This document shows, one piece after another, positions 32,984 through 45,600 of a stretch of 64,000 bases of DNA. The number at the start of each line of letters is the position of its first letter. Within the stretch, counting starts at the first letter, position 1. A model generated the notes under the pieces. That model had not been told where the DNA came from. It searched no databases and saw only the letters and a list, made by a program, of their open reading frames with translations. A program made the position numbers and the translations under genes. The stretch covers positions 1,674,001 through 1,738,000 of the forward strand of contig CM074139.1 in assembly GCA_037178625.1 (NCBI GenBank), read 5' to 3'. Origin of the DNA: Skeletonema tropicum (lineage: Eukaryota > Bacillariophyta > Thalassiosirophyceae > Thalassiosirales > Thalassiosiraceae).

Positions 32984-35900
32984 ATGGCTCGTTACAACAT
33001 TGCCCTAGCAACGCTGCTTGCTGCGAAAGCCATTGCGTCTGAAGTGTCCATTGATCCCAACGGAGCAATCGATCGTAGTCTTTTGTCTAAGGTGAGAGTG
33101 AGACATCTTAAATTTGCACATTCATGACATCTGTTGTTTCCTTCATGTAGGTGCGTGAATCTCCTTGCTCATGAATTGGTTGCCTCGTATATTGCCTTCT
33201 TCTGCTTCTTAGATCCCTAACTTGGTTGATGCAGCCACTAAGAGGTTCCTTGAAGTGTTGGGTATTGGCGGACATCCCGTTTGCGTTGATCCTGGATTCA
33301 ACATGACCATGGACGATAACACGCTGAAAATCCTTAGCACCATGGTGGGTTACGAAGCTGTCATCGCTGGACTGCAGCAGTACAAGGCTGAAGGTATTAC
33401 TGTCGGCTCTACCACTCAGCTAGCTTGTGAGGCGTCAGACGCTGCTGTATCTGGAGCCCTCATCGAAGATGGACGCTCTGGAGATGTTGATTTTCCTCAC
33501 GGAAATATCAAGGCCGTCGCAACTGGTGGAGAGCGCAGTGTCTGCGATGACACCTACGGTCTCAAGATCACAGGAACTCCTGACGGAATCGGCGCATATC
33601 TTGCCGACGACAAGACGGTTAGAGTTGTCGTGCAGAGTGAGGGTTATGGACCGTAAGTTACATGTTGCTCTACTATTGTGCCATACTTTGATTCTCCTTC
33701 CCTTTTCTGACATTCTTTTGCTTCGCACACATCAGATTGAGGATCGAGTCTTACGATTGGCCTGTGAATGATGGCGCAGCTACTTTTGGTGGAAGTCATA
33801 TTCAATATGTCGATTATGATAGATCGTCGTTTGCCAAGTACATGGAAACCGCCGCCATGTCAGCTTCGGATATGGTCGTCGGAATGGGAGATATGATTGA
33901 GCGTGTAGTGAATCTCAAGGGCGAACCTGTTGGCAAGAGAAACGGCGAGAGTGAGACGCTCGTAGGAGCTCACTACGGTAACACTGGTACGTCCTTTCCT
34001 AAAAGTTTGTTCATTCATTTCATCTGCCCTGGATCCCTCTCACAAACGCCACCAATTCTCATTCTAGATGCGAGTGGCAAATATACAATGTGGAAGATGC
34101 CAAAGGAAGCAGATTGGTTCCTCCAGTCTCTCTGCAGTGCTCACTTGGAGCAAAAGCATCAATGGGGAGACGGAATTGGACTTGAAGACAACATGTTCAT
34201 CACTAATGAAGAGTGGGCAAACTTTGCACTTGACCAAGAGTTTGTTGGACAGAGCGCACACGCTCTTGATCTCGAGTCCAAAACATTGTACGCAGTAGGC
34301 GCATTCACGAGTAAGAAGCTTTTGATATCCTCATTGAAGAACATGGCTTTGTGCTGCCTAATACCTTTCTAATATCTCTGCTATTCTCTTTCGCTACTTC
34401 TCACAGACGGAGGCTTTGAGAAGAATGTTGAGATCAACGTAAGGCTTGGCCAATGCACTTTTGTTTTATGAACATCATTTGTACATTCGATTTTGATTTG
34501 CCTCTCACATCACTCTCACTGCTATTTGATGCTATCAGCCCCAATCAAAGGACTATGTCATGGTATGTGCCAATTCTCTTCATCTTCTTCCTCGTCGTTC
34601 AATCTCTAACTGTTTGTGTCTGTTTCCACGGCTCTACTACAGATTGCCATCTCAGGATACAATGGAGCCTTTGATAATGGTAACGTTATCCCGTAAGTAT
34701 TGCTCCAAATTTTGTCTAACGAATATATAGCGCTTCTCGTTCTAAGTCCTTGCGTCTCTCCTATTCATTTGATTACAGAGACGAGACGATCTACCCTGAC
34801 CACATTACTGAGTTGAGAAATGAACTTTATGGCCCACGCACAGACGGGATGAACTACACTTGGCCGAAGAACATTGTTCCCTACCGCATCTACGTCGGCA
34901 TCAAGGGTAAGCTTGAGGATGGTTCAGATGCTCCGGCAGACGATTTCTTGGCAAGAAATGGGCTCAAGTATGGCCAAATCTATGGCTTTGCTGTTGATAT
35001 GAATGACAATACTACGGCTCCATATGACTTGTGGCGCGATGCCTACCACAAGACTGCTGTCAATGGCGACAAGGTCGAAGGGAAGTGGATTCCACAAGAG
35101 TGGAAATGGGATGGGGAGGTCAAAAACTTCCAGCACGATGGAGCTTGGGATTATCAGAACAAGCCCCCCAACACCGGCGATGGCTCTGGTATGGAAGGAT
35201 ATGAGGTAAGAACGTCTATGTTATGGCCATTATTGGTTTTACTCGTATAGAAATGAATCTAACATTGACTCTTTCCATATATCAAAGTGGTGGACTTCAA
35301 AGGGGCCTGACGCAGATGGCTGCAAGACGGAACACAACAGTCCCGATCCACGTCAAGGCCAAACTGCCTTTATCCAGTCTTCGACCTGTGGATATTTTGG
35401 CCACCTTTACGTCAAGAATGTTCCCGAGACACTCGCCGCGGCTAATGGTGCCTTCCCTGCTATGTTTGATGGGGACTACTTTGTCTACCAAGGTGAGACT
35501 GATGTTACTCAGCAGATCATGCTCGGAGGCAAGGGTCAGCACACTGAAGGACGCAATGCCACCATGAACTGGGACAAGGATGGCATCAAGAATGGAGGCA
35601 AGGCAACTTTCGAAGATATTGACGGATTTGAAGTCATGGAGGACAACGGGAAGCTTTATGCCATCATTCAAGAGGACTCTGGCAGCAAGCTGGGCGAGCG
35701 TGCGATGATCAGCAGTGCACTTGAGCACGAAGCTGATGGTGAAGATCTCACTTACTACTTCGTTGCTATGTCAGGAGGAGATGATAACTCGAGGATGGTG
35801 GCCGGCGTGGGTATTCCAAAGGGTGTTGCTTGCCATGATGGAGAGAGCTTCGTGTCTGGAGCACACGAATTCAGCGGTGCTTTTGACACTTCCGGGTTGC

Positions 35901-36207
35901 TCCGTAAAGATGAATCTGGCAGCTTCGTAATGAAGGCTTCTGACACTGGGTTGGTGAAGCGTCAACAGGACCGTCTTGTTTCAATCAATGACAAGTAAGT
36001 GTTGTGTCAACCCAATGCATTCTTGACATAGAATTTGATTGCGTCACCTATTTCTCAGCTTCATGCGTCGTTCGTTCTGCCAACTTTTTCAACAGGAATA
36101 TCCTCATGACCTTGCAGACTGGAAAGTATGCGTGTGGAGTCATCGGCGCGTTTGCAACTGACCGCGGTGGACAGTGGTTGTTGTACAAGCCAGACATTCC
36201 CGTGTAA
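32984..36207 (+). CDS. secreted PhoX/DUF839-like protein, ten exons
   Basis: Exons by GT-AG and frame continuity: 32984-33091, 33213-33652, 33736-33986, 34068-34310, 34407-34438, 34539-34562, 34643-34692, 34779-35205, 35288-35994 and 36096-36207, giving 797 aa. Exon 1 encodes a signal peptide (MARYNIALATLLAAKAIAS). Blocks such as 'DGIGAYLADDKTVRVVVQSE', 'LCSAHLEQKHQWGDGIGLED..FITNEEW', 'FLARNGLKYGQIYGFAVD', 'TFEDIDGFEV' and 'RGGQWLLY' resemble DUF839 (PhoX-type alkaline phosphatase) beta-propellers, which act outside the cell on phosphate esters. The match is by remembered pattern, so the enzymatic role is tentative. Exons 5-7 are tiny (32, 24 and 50 nt). The 24-nt exon is in phase 0 on both sides and could be skipped without a frameshift. 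Confidence 0.8.
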
Positions 36208-36857
36208 GCAGCTCTACATCGTAGATATTGATGGCTAGCAGTATTCATCAAGACAATTTTGTGTGAGGCTACCCCATTCAGGTGCTGCCAATGTAGAGGC
36301 AGTCTGAATCTTCTTCTTTTGGATGATCTTCTATGGCAAGATGATCAAGTGATGTGTAACAGTGTCGGTATAGACCTCACAGTATTTTTGTTAATGTAAG
36401 ACCTTCGAGCTTAAAAAGCTTTGTAATTTATCTTCGATCTACTACTTATCTCCCTATCTCTAGACAAGGATGCACAAATATCTTTTGTGTTTTCATGCAC
36501 TATTGTACCTGTTGGCCAATAACAATCTGCAGAGTGAATCAAGTCGTCTGTATCTAGCTGGGCTGCATGGATCATCTGATTCATTCTTATTGCCTGAGGG
36601 CCTGCCTGCCTTGCAAATCATCCTGACGACCGGAGGAGACCGACCGGACAAAGCAAGACAAAGTGACAACCCTAATGTGAAGAATGTCCGAATCTTTGTC
36701 ATCATAAGAACAGGTATTCTAAAGTCTACTTATTCCTCTCTACTAGGTATAATAACTTCAACTTCTTCGGGGTACTCACTTTGAAAAGCCTCCAGACGTC
36801 AACATCGACACACGCACGAAGACAGCAATCACACAAATACAAATCCTATGCAGAACC
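36208..36857. other. intergenic; nothing recognised
   Basis: 3' flank of the DUF839-like gene and 5' region of the DUF1415 gene. A 104-codon plus frame (36470-36784) has no protein-like features. Confidence 0.4.
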
Positions 36858-38816
36858 ATGAGAGCCGCAGCAATATCAACGACGATAATATCCCTCCTCT
36901 CATCGCAGAGCTGCGATGCATTTCTCTCATCAACAGGCCAGCGGACTGTAATTTCAAGCAGCTCCGTAAATTTGCCAGCGACATCTGGAGCGGATAAATC
37001 AAGGAAGCACAACAAATCATGCAGAGTCAAAACTTCTTCTCTCTTCATGTCTGCACCGACTCAGAAGATACCTGACACGATTCATGAGTTAGCTGCTGAA
37101 GCTCAGACAACACCGCAGATGATGCGTGTGTTGTGGCAATTGGCTGCAGAAGCTTGCAAGAATATGCAAAAGGGGGTGAGTTACGATAATATTTAGATAA
37201 GTATATTTCGTTGTGTTGATTTTTGTGTACACAACTCATCTCATCAATACACACACTACTTTTCATTAATAAACCATCAAAACCAATTAATTCATCACGA
37301 CAATAATTCAATTAACATGCAGGACTCGGCCACCATCCTCTTGCCAGGCATGGAACAAAAACTATCCAACCCAAGATTCCTCAACAAACTAATGGGTCAC
37401 TTCGACGCCTGCAAGGACGTCTGTGACAACTTTGGCGTAACCACCATCCTCGTCCCACATGCCTCGGCACAACAAAAACAGCGTATCCTAGGTTTCACTG
37501 TCAAATCGTACCGTAATCCATTCGCTTCTGGATCCTATTCGGCATCCGCTGATGCATCCGATATGAAATTTGCACCCGATCCGTTTTGGGATGATGATGA
37601 GGAATGGGATTTTAGTGGTGTGGATGAAGTGGATGATTACAATGCCTTTGGGGATGTCGATTTGCCGGAAATTGAAGATTTGAGTCCCAAGGATGATGCC
37701 GTTGTGGTGGATATTAGTAAAAAGTGGGTGGAGAAGATGATGGCTGATTTGGCACTCTGTCCATTTACTCAAAGTGCCGAGAAGAGTGGTATTCCCATGG
37801 GACCGGTTCATTATCAGGTGGATAGGGTGATCACTATGGAAGATGCCTATGCTGCGTATTGGGCTGAGGTATGTCGCATTGAGGATGTGGGGCAGGATGA
37901 AATTAGTACGACGTTGCAGATTCTTCCGGAATTTTGCATGAATTATGTTGAGATATTCGAGCAGTGGGCTGATACGTTGACGGGAACTTTGGAGGGGTTG
38001 GAAGTGGAGGAATTGTTACAACTTATCTTCTTCCATCCTCATTGGACATTCCGTGATGGTGGAGACAGGTCTGGATCGGGACTTGCGGCAAATTATGCAC
38101 GTCGAAGTCCTTGGCCCATGGTGAACATTTTACGTACAAAGCAAGTCCGTACAGCGCAGAAGGGTATTCCGACAGGATTGGTTTACCAGCAGAATGAAAA
38201 GACGCTTGGTCGCATTGGGATGGAGAAATTGGAAAGGATGTTACGACTGCGCGATTGGAGTGATGTGGAGGGGATGAAGGTTGACAGGAAAGATATGGAG
38301 GCTCTCCGCGTCGCGACAGATTTGCAGGTGACAGGAGCTGTGAGGGATGAAGATACTTCATTTATGCATGATTCGACTCCTGCTGCGAATAAGGTGGATC
38401 GCTCCCAGATTGATGGGGGCAATATGGTAAATGTTATCTGTCAGGCGTTGGAGATGCGTCTGGGAAAAGATGCTGCAAGTAATGGTGAAGCCAAGGAACT
38501 TGATGGTTCGATGACAAGTGCTGCCATGATGGCATCCGATTTCCTGTTGGAGGAACTGAGACGTATTGAGACAGACTACCCAGGTGATGCACGAGCTCCA
38601 ATTTTGGATGACAGAGGTGATGATAATGGAAGGCCTCAATCCGCGATGGCCAAAGGAGGCTATGCCGCTTCTTACGGGTTTGATGCGACAGAGGAGGAAG
38701 ATTACAATCGACAGGCAGAAAGCGATGAAATGAATGCCCTGTGGGGTGGAGGTGGGATCCCTATGACTAATGATGATGAAAGTATCAGTTCCAAAAATTT
38801 AAATCGGGATTGGTAA
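36858..38816 (+). CDS. DUF1415-family protein, probably plastid-targeted
   Basis: Two exons (36858-37175 and 37323-38816, phase-0 GT-AG intron of 147 bp) encode 603 aa. The N-terminus (MRAAAISTTIISLLSSQSCDAFLSS) has a signal peptide followed by a 'DAF' junction with Phe at +1. That is the ASAFAP-type bipartite signal diatoms use for plastid import. A DUF1415 domain spans ~240-390: the family signature 'WVEKMMADLALCPF', then 'STTLQILPEF', 'LQLIFFHPHWTFRDG', 'YARRSPWPMVNILR' and a final 'NEKTLGRIG'. In bacteria DUF1415 proteins are ~180 aa with unknown function. The C-terminal ~210 residues are acidic and unrecognised. The 3' half of exon 2, with its 3' flank, is duplicated in inverted orientation at 57401-58105. 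Confidence 0.88.
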
Positions 38817-39385
38817 GAGGGCATGCAGTGCTTTTAATCAAATTATTAGATAGATAGACCATTATTATCGTACGTACGATAATCATTACATTTCATTAGC
38901 GTACACATAAATAAGTACCTTGGTTAAATAATACAAAGTTAATCGGATTAGATACTTATTCATGATACTCTAGACATCATGAGGTATGGCGGGAACACAT
39001 GCCTCCTTCCCCAGAAGTGGCTTACCCCAAACCAAACAGGTTTGTTGAATTTGAAGGAGCATCAGAAGCAAGTTGAAACTGAAGGAGAAACTTTTTTTCA
39101 ATGACCGAATCAACGATAAGTATGTAACAAATCGACATTGCCTGGTTTGAACACATAATGATACTCCTATCTCCCAGTAAGCTGGAGAGTAAGCTGGAGA
39201 CACTTACAAAAGAAAGGAGTGAGCCATGGTAGCAGTAACCCAATGCTTCACTTGGACGTAATGATGACCTGTGATCCTGGGTGGGCTGGTAGCTGGTAGG
39301 TAGGTACTTCTAGCAAAAGAGTGTAGGTAGGCAGCATGTAGCATGATGAAAAAATGTATCGTAGTCAGGAGAAGCAAAACGATAC

Positions 39386-39457
39386 CTCCGAGACGGGGAA
39401 TCGAACCCCGGTCTCCCGCGTGACAGGCGGGGATACTAGCCACTATACTATCTCGGA
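39386..39457 (-). tRNA. tRNA-Asp(GUC)
   Basis: 72 nt with a 7-bp acceptor stem (TCCGAGA / TCTCGGA), G discriminator, D-arm, anticodon arm 'CCCGCCTGTCACGCGGG' with anticodon GTC, and T-arm 'GTTCGATTC'. The intronless body with C-rich anticodon stem is typical of eukaryotic cytosolic tRNA-Asp. It lies between the convergent DUF1415 and FAD oxidase genes. An identical second copy is at 56760-56831 in the other duplication arm. Confidence 0.95.
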
Positions 39458-39641
39458 TTAGTTGGGAGTGCTCCACAATAAGAGATATATGAACCATTTC
39501 TACCTAGGTACCTACTTCTACTTCTATGATGTGTATATAAGTACATAGGTAATTTCATGCCAGCACGCACGCACGGGAACCACATGCCAGATGCCAAGAC
39601 AGTGTTGTAGAAGGGGTGGTGGGTGCGCTCCCAGCTTCAGC

Positions 39642-41698
39642 AACAGAGCGAGTCAAAATCTAAAAGAGGAGGATTTAGATCTAAATAGCTCTGACTACGA
39701 GAAAGAGGGTAAGAATCAGGGTAAGAATTTTCTTACCCTCAGGGTAAGAATTCTTACCCTGATTCTTACCCTGCAGGGTAAGAATTCTTACCCTGATTCT
39801 TACCCTACAAATATTTCCCCCCTTGCCTCATCGCCAACTCTTGCCTCTTGCCCATCCACCATGACGATGATACTACTTATCCCTCTGCCTTGTTGCTATT
39901 TCTGACCTCTGGGACATGAACACAGTCTATTACTCGACAACCTGACACTATGGTGACATTCGATGAGGTGATTTCCATTCAAACCGTCTAGAACTGTCGG
40001 CATGGGTCACCTACGCGGGCACTATGGTTACAGCGATTATCCAACGATGCAGTGGCACAACTGATGAGAATGGTGGGAATATTATAACAAAAGAGCGAGA
40101 TGATGGTTCTAATACAGCAATATAGTGGTTTTGATGGACATAGTGGCGTCTCGTCTCCGTGTGGTGCGGTTGAGGTGACAATCTGATCATGAGTGGCTTG
40201 TGTCAGTTAATAATCACGTTGACGTCGTGGGAGGCATTACCCCTTGAAGGGGGATGCTGATCTAGAGGCTATTGCATGCAACAATATAATTTTGAAGTGG
40301 ATATACTTTCAATGGACTGCCACTGCTGTTTTCTTCTGCTGGCACCCTTTCATCATCAATCTCAATACGTACTACGGCTTCAGTGGACACAAAAGCTTAC
40401 AATAAATCTGAGATATTTATCGGGTGACTTCCTACTCAGCTTTAGTAGCAGAGGCAACGTGAGTGTCGATAACTATGTCATCTCTTCGGAAGGATTCGGT
40501 AATTTCCATTGTTATCATCCTATTTGCGGCATTCTGTATTAGAGATGAAGCATCAACCAGGAACGAATCTGCTATGAAGTAAGAGATGAATAGGGTGACA
40601 AACAAACAACGAACAATACATGCAACCACCAGTAGACGGAATCATTTGGATCTAGGGTTGGCAAATGTTTCTTGAGAAGCACTGCACTGGAGGGTCCATG
40701 CGGCAACATTATCTAAGAAGGCTTGTCAGCTAGAGAAAAGATAGTCTATTTGACGCAACCGTGATGCATGTATGTGTCTTCCTGCTGACCCATGCAACAA
40801 TACACATTAAAATGAGAAATAACACACATAATATAAAGAGATTAATAATCCTTATATTCATAATAACATTATCTTAGACGCAACCTACACACAAGCACTT
40901 GCCTTGTCTTCTACAGAGATTACAGAAGTTGATTGTTAATTCAAGGCTGCAACACTGGAAAATAAACAGCACGACGGCTTGCTCTTGAGATATAATGTGG
41001 ACTCTAGTTCATATATTAATAGTTTAGGAGAGTAATTGCAATAAAATGTGTTGCTGTGTATATTACTACCATCCTAATGAGATGCTATGTCCGCACACGA
41101 ATCTGTTCACAAAACCCCCGCAAGACATCGCCTAAGTGGATCAAAATCAGATACCATGGCGTTATGAACACCCCTAGCAGCCATCTATATTAATATGGTA
41201 CTGAGAGTACTACGGGGGCCTTGTGGAACGATTATTGCGTTTCCTCGTCGACGTTATTTGACACCTGCAGCAAAATAGACCAAAAATCGATGCGTTAGAT
41301 ATAGCCGCCGATACGTCTGCAGGCTCTCAATTTCATGACTTCCCGAGTACATCAACGTTTTCTACGTCAAAAACTGATCTAGATCATAGCTTTACAATGC
41401 GTTGGAGTCCTAATTGATTGTGCTATGGCATAGCGGCCCACCATGATGGCTGTGATGCGCTGCTGTGATGGGTTGAAATGTTTTTGGAAAAGTTGGCGAT
41501 GAAATATTTTACCCTGACAGAGAGGGTAAGAATCAGGGTAAGAATCAGGGTAAGAATTCTTACCCTGATTCTTACCCTGCAGGGTAAGAATTCTTACCCT
41601 GATTCTTACACTGATTCTTACCCTGATTCTTACCCTTTCTCGTAATCATCGCCAATTAGATCTAAATCCTAATATTTTAGATTTTGACTCACTCTGTT
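39642..41698. mobile_element. 2.06-kb TIR element with clustered AGGGTAAGAATC repeats
   Basis: Ends are AACAGAG(C/T)GAGTCAAAATC, inverted, with further inverted blocks 'GGATTTAGATCTAA' and 'TTACGAGAAAG'. Next to each end (39708-39808 and 41512-41635) sits a palindromic cluster of about ten AGGGTAAGAAT units in both orientations. The flanks are TCAGC and CCAGC, an imperfect 5-bp (or perfect 4-bp CAGC) target duplication. The right arm shows the empty site at 54614-54618. There is no ORF over 100 codons, so it is non-autonomous. Superfamily unassigned. Confidence 0.85.
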
Positions 41699-41976
41699 CC
41701 AGCGCTCGCAAATAAGCAATAATTTCGGGCAGGTTTTGTTCATATCCTTTCTTCTTCTCACAGAGCGAGAGCAGCTCAGAGAGAGATAGGGTGATACTCC
41801 ATCATTGAAATTCGCATAATAATGTTTTCTTACTCTTAAGCAAACTTTTTATCACACGAAGAACAGCACTAAAACAAGCTCTGGATGCAGCTAGAGCTAG
41901 AGAAAGAAGGAAGTGCCTTTGATAGTTTCTGAAACAACTTGTGTCATGTCAAGAATACCGGTGTGCCCCAGCTATG

Positions 41977-42254
41977 CTACGGCAGCCTCTTAAACAAATA
42001 GGATGAGGAAAAACAAATGAAGCACAGTTGCGGAGATTGCAGCTGCGGCTGCTTTTGAAAGGACGCAACAGATGCACTAGACGGCTCATCAGATGGATTC
42101 GCTGTCATAGTTGTAGGAGGAACCATCTCGTCATCCTGAGAGTGAGATGCCTTGGCCAAATCAAGATTATTTCCGATGCAGTTGTGGCAGTTGAACATGA
42201 AATTGGGGTCAACAGCCATCTTGATTGCCTCAAGACGGTTGAGTAGTTCTGTTC
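41977..42254 (-). pseudogene. 3' end of FAD-linked oxidase gene, cut off by LTR element
   Basis: This is the last part of the final exon of the oxidase described at 48240-50176. It encodes a C-terminus beginning 'ELLNRLEAIKMAVDPNFMFN' and containing 'CHNCIGNN', a typical berberine-bridge-type oxidase ending (VDP...F.C..C). A Ser/Gln-rich tail follows to the stop at 41977. The 5,985-bp LTR element lies between this piece and the rest of the gene; GAACA (gene strand) is duplicated on either side. Confidence 0.85.
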
Positions 42255-42626
42255 TGACAGATGGTGACAGATGGTGTCAAACCCTGACCCCAGCTAAAGC
42301 CCTTGCTAGGAGCTAATTCATGTGTTACCACACTTGGTCGTTTGTTAACTTGCGTTTACTTTAGAATTCGAATTATGAGCTTTCCTTATCTTGGAAAACA
42401 ATCATCCAAGAAACATCCTTATCTTGGATACAATCGTCATTGTTGGAGTTTTCCCTCCAAAATCCCTCTCTCTGATATCTTTTGCTGCCTAAAACCTCTT
42501 CGGAAGTGCCGAGAACTTCTCTGCCCCTCATACGTGTCGTACCTACCCTCAAAGATACATATCTCAATGCCGTACCAGCAAGTACTAGAATCCATATCCA
42601 AGCCTTGTCCAAGCTCCCGTTCGTCA
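42255..42626 (-). repeat. 3' LTR of the retrotransposon
   Basis: 372 bp in TG...CA form. It carries a duplicated TGACAGATGG at its outer edge that the other LTR lacks. The element's ORF ends within it at 42373. Confidence 0.88.
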
Positions 42627-45600
42627 TCCCCCTATGATTCGACGTCCTTGCTATTACATCTCCAATAATCCATCGCGTTCCCTTTCCAAGATAGATCGCC
42701 TTGTAATCATATGGATAAAATTCCCTCCTAATGAATGTCACTCTCATACATTCAGATGTAGCTGTAGCAATCTCACGAATGCGGTAGGTCAGTATGGAGT
42801 GTCTCACGCTGGTCCCAAAACTGGGCTGTATCTTACTAGCCACGAGTGACTCAATATTGCTGGGCAAGATTGGCGTGTCTTGTTGCAGTAGTCCAAGAAT
42901 AACACATTCCGTCATTGTCACGTGTCCTACAATCAACTCTGAGCTTCCACTCTGGAGGTTATCATATCCGTCTGCAATCAATGATGTCTTGCTGCAATTG
43001 CGTGTTCTCAAACTAATCAGTTGCGATAGGCGATCAACTCTGTGTCTTGAGCCCATGGAACAGTTGCTTCCAGTTTCAGCTGACTCAGCGTATCCAATGT
43101 TTTCCGATTGGCACTGATATGACGCTCCGTTCTGCTGAGACATGAGTTGGGTCATTGCCTTTTCCAGATCGGTCCTGACAGAATGGATGAGTGCGATCAT
43201 TTCCTTCTCAAGAACAACGTTCTCCGTCTGCAATGCATCATCATAAAAGAAGTTTGTAAGCTGGTGATTTGGGCCGCTCATTCTACCAGGGATAAAGCCG
43301 CTATCCGCAATGTGTCTCGTCATCATAGCAACGCAGCAGGGATTGTGATCTCTCTCAAATTCATTGCCGTTGTACGTAACGATGTTCCTCAAGTATCTTC
43401 CCCCAGGTTCCCTGACAACAACGTTGCTGCGTGTATCTCCACGTGTGTATCCTACAGAGCTTGAGTGTATTGTCCCCCATAGTAACAGTCGTGTCGCGCT
43501 GTTGTACGTCTGCGTAGGATCATACTCATACCAAACACTGATTCTCCTCAAAGAAGCGGTTGTCACGTCCTTGGCATATCTTTCATTCAATCGCGGTCCA
43601 TTCGAGTTGTGAAAATCATCCCGCTCAGCAAGCTCCTGAACTCTCGCGCCGCCAATACCAATTAGCTTTGACTTTAATCGGCCAATCATCCAATCACTTT
43701 GGAGTTGTCCACCGTTTTCCACATTCAACGTCAACGCTCCCATACAAACCTCATTAAGACTATTGTTGTTGACGTATCGTAGTTCTTCGTTGTCGATGTC
43801 ACCATCACCACAAGGTAATTCAATCCAATGATTCCAATAATAATCCAGAGACGAACTTCTCAACGCATCCAACTTGAGTTTGTGGAGTGTAGCCTTCTTG
43901 TATCCGTCGAGTGCAATGTTGTAGAATGAATTTCTCTCTTCAGCAAATGTCTCCAAGTTGTTACATTTCAGATTCTTCGTATCCTGCCATTTGATCTCCC
44001 CATTGTCTCGATCAATACCTTCGTCTCGTTGATAGTTCCGAGGTACCTGATGTCCAAGAAGATCTCCAACTTTCGCCTTGAGCCCGCTTTGAGAATCCTC
44101 AATGATTTGAACTAACTTCGCAATGGATCCCAAGATAGATGACCCAAAATTCGCAAACCTGATGCAACCAACTGCTACATTCTCACGGATGTAATGGTAT
44201 GATAATACCAAATGCCTCTTGCGATTCTTGAAGTCAGGATTAACTCCACTTGACACTAAAGACTCATTGTCACCCAATAGTAGAATCGGGGTTCCATGCA
44301 AAGGTACTCCGAGGAACTGAAGGAGGGTCTTGTTAGCCCTGATTTGCCTGATAGCTGTTCCCGCTGCGTTGTTCTCGGATCTGTACGTAGCTGTTTCGAC
44401 AGTATTCTGCTTCTTCGAAAACCAATCAAAAGGAGTCTTATTGAGGAAGTGAAGTGCGCCTGTGACAGATTTTCCACTGCGAATATCATGCATTAGGTTG
44501 GCATCCACAAAACTAGTCATCAAGACAGGCTTCCCACAAGCTGGTGGAGGATTCTTGGAGTACTCCTCGCGAGTTCTGGCATAGGGCGTACTGGGCCAAT
44601 CCCTTTTGAGGAAATCGAAACCTGAGATAACAGGCATATCAGTCTTGTACCGAATGTCTCCATTCCTCATCTTGCAGAGATACCCATAGACTCTCTTGAT
44701 CCTATCGAGATGACCTTTCCTTGGTTGTGCACGGAAGCTGGACAACGTCATTACAGCGGTTCCCACAATATTTCTATCATTGTCGTTGACCATACGCTTT
44801 ATCATCATCTCGGTCGGCGTGAAATCTACTCCCCAAGAGTGCTTATCGTACGTGATATCTCCAACGATTTTCTTTCTCAATAACTTTTCCTTGGCCAATA
44901 CCTCCTCCAATAGTATCTTACTATCCCATAATCTAATAAACTTCAACGTTGAGTAGTCAGAATCGTTGCATCCCATCGAACCCATCCAAGGTACCGTAAT
45001 ATTACCAGATGCAGCTCCCCATCGTGAAAGTAGTTTGACAATCAGAGTCCCATCACAACCAGAAGTCTTGTCGTGCTGGCTTTCATGCATGATGTCCGCG
45101 CCAAATGAGTCAAACAGTCTCCGCATCATCTCTCCCCCATCATTACGGGCAACACAGTTGGAGTAATGTATGTTGATGCGAGGCATGACCTGCATATATG
45201 CGGCTCCAGCAGTGGGATCGACGCCCGTCACAAGTCGTCCAAGATCTTCAATAAACTCAATGAACGTCACACTGGTTCCAAAATTACGTGGCTGCAAAGA
45301 GTACTTTCCAAATCCAATCACTGCGGAGCAATAGCCCTTTCGAAATCCAAGCGCCGACGAGCAGTAATCCTGTCCAAATGCTGCAACCGCCAATCGAAAG
45401 ATGCTCCTGTCATCATTATCACTCTTGCGTATCACCACCTTGTCAACCGTTAATGATGACAACACGAGATCCTCTCCACATGCGTGCATAAAAGTAGGTG
45501 CCACCTCGATGTCTTGAATAGAGCAGTCATCGAACTCTGAGTGCCGTTCCACTTGCGAAGCAAGATAATCACCGTCTTCAACGGAAACAGGCGCACATGC

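Noticed and set aside
39204..39497. 97-codon ORF overlapping the tRNA-Asp, repeated at 56720-57013
   Set aside because: It is simply the tRNA and its flank read as protein; both copies agree only because of the inverted duplication.
39700..39810. AGGGTAAGAAT cluster as a CRISPR-like array
   Set aside because: Units run in both orientations with no unique spacers, and they sit symmetrically at the ends of a TIR element.
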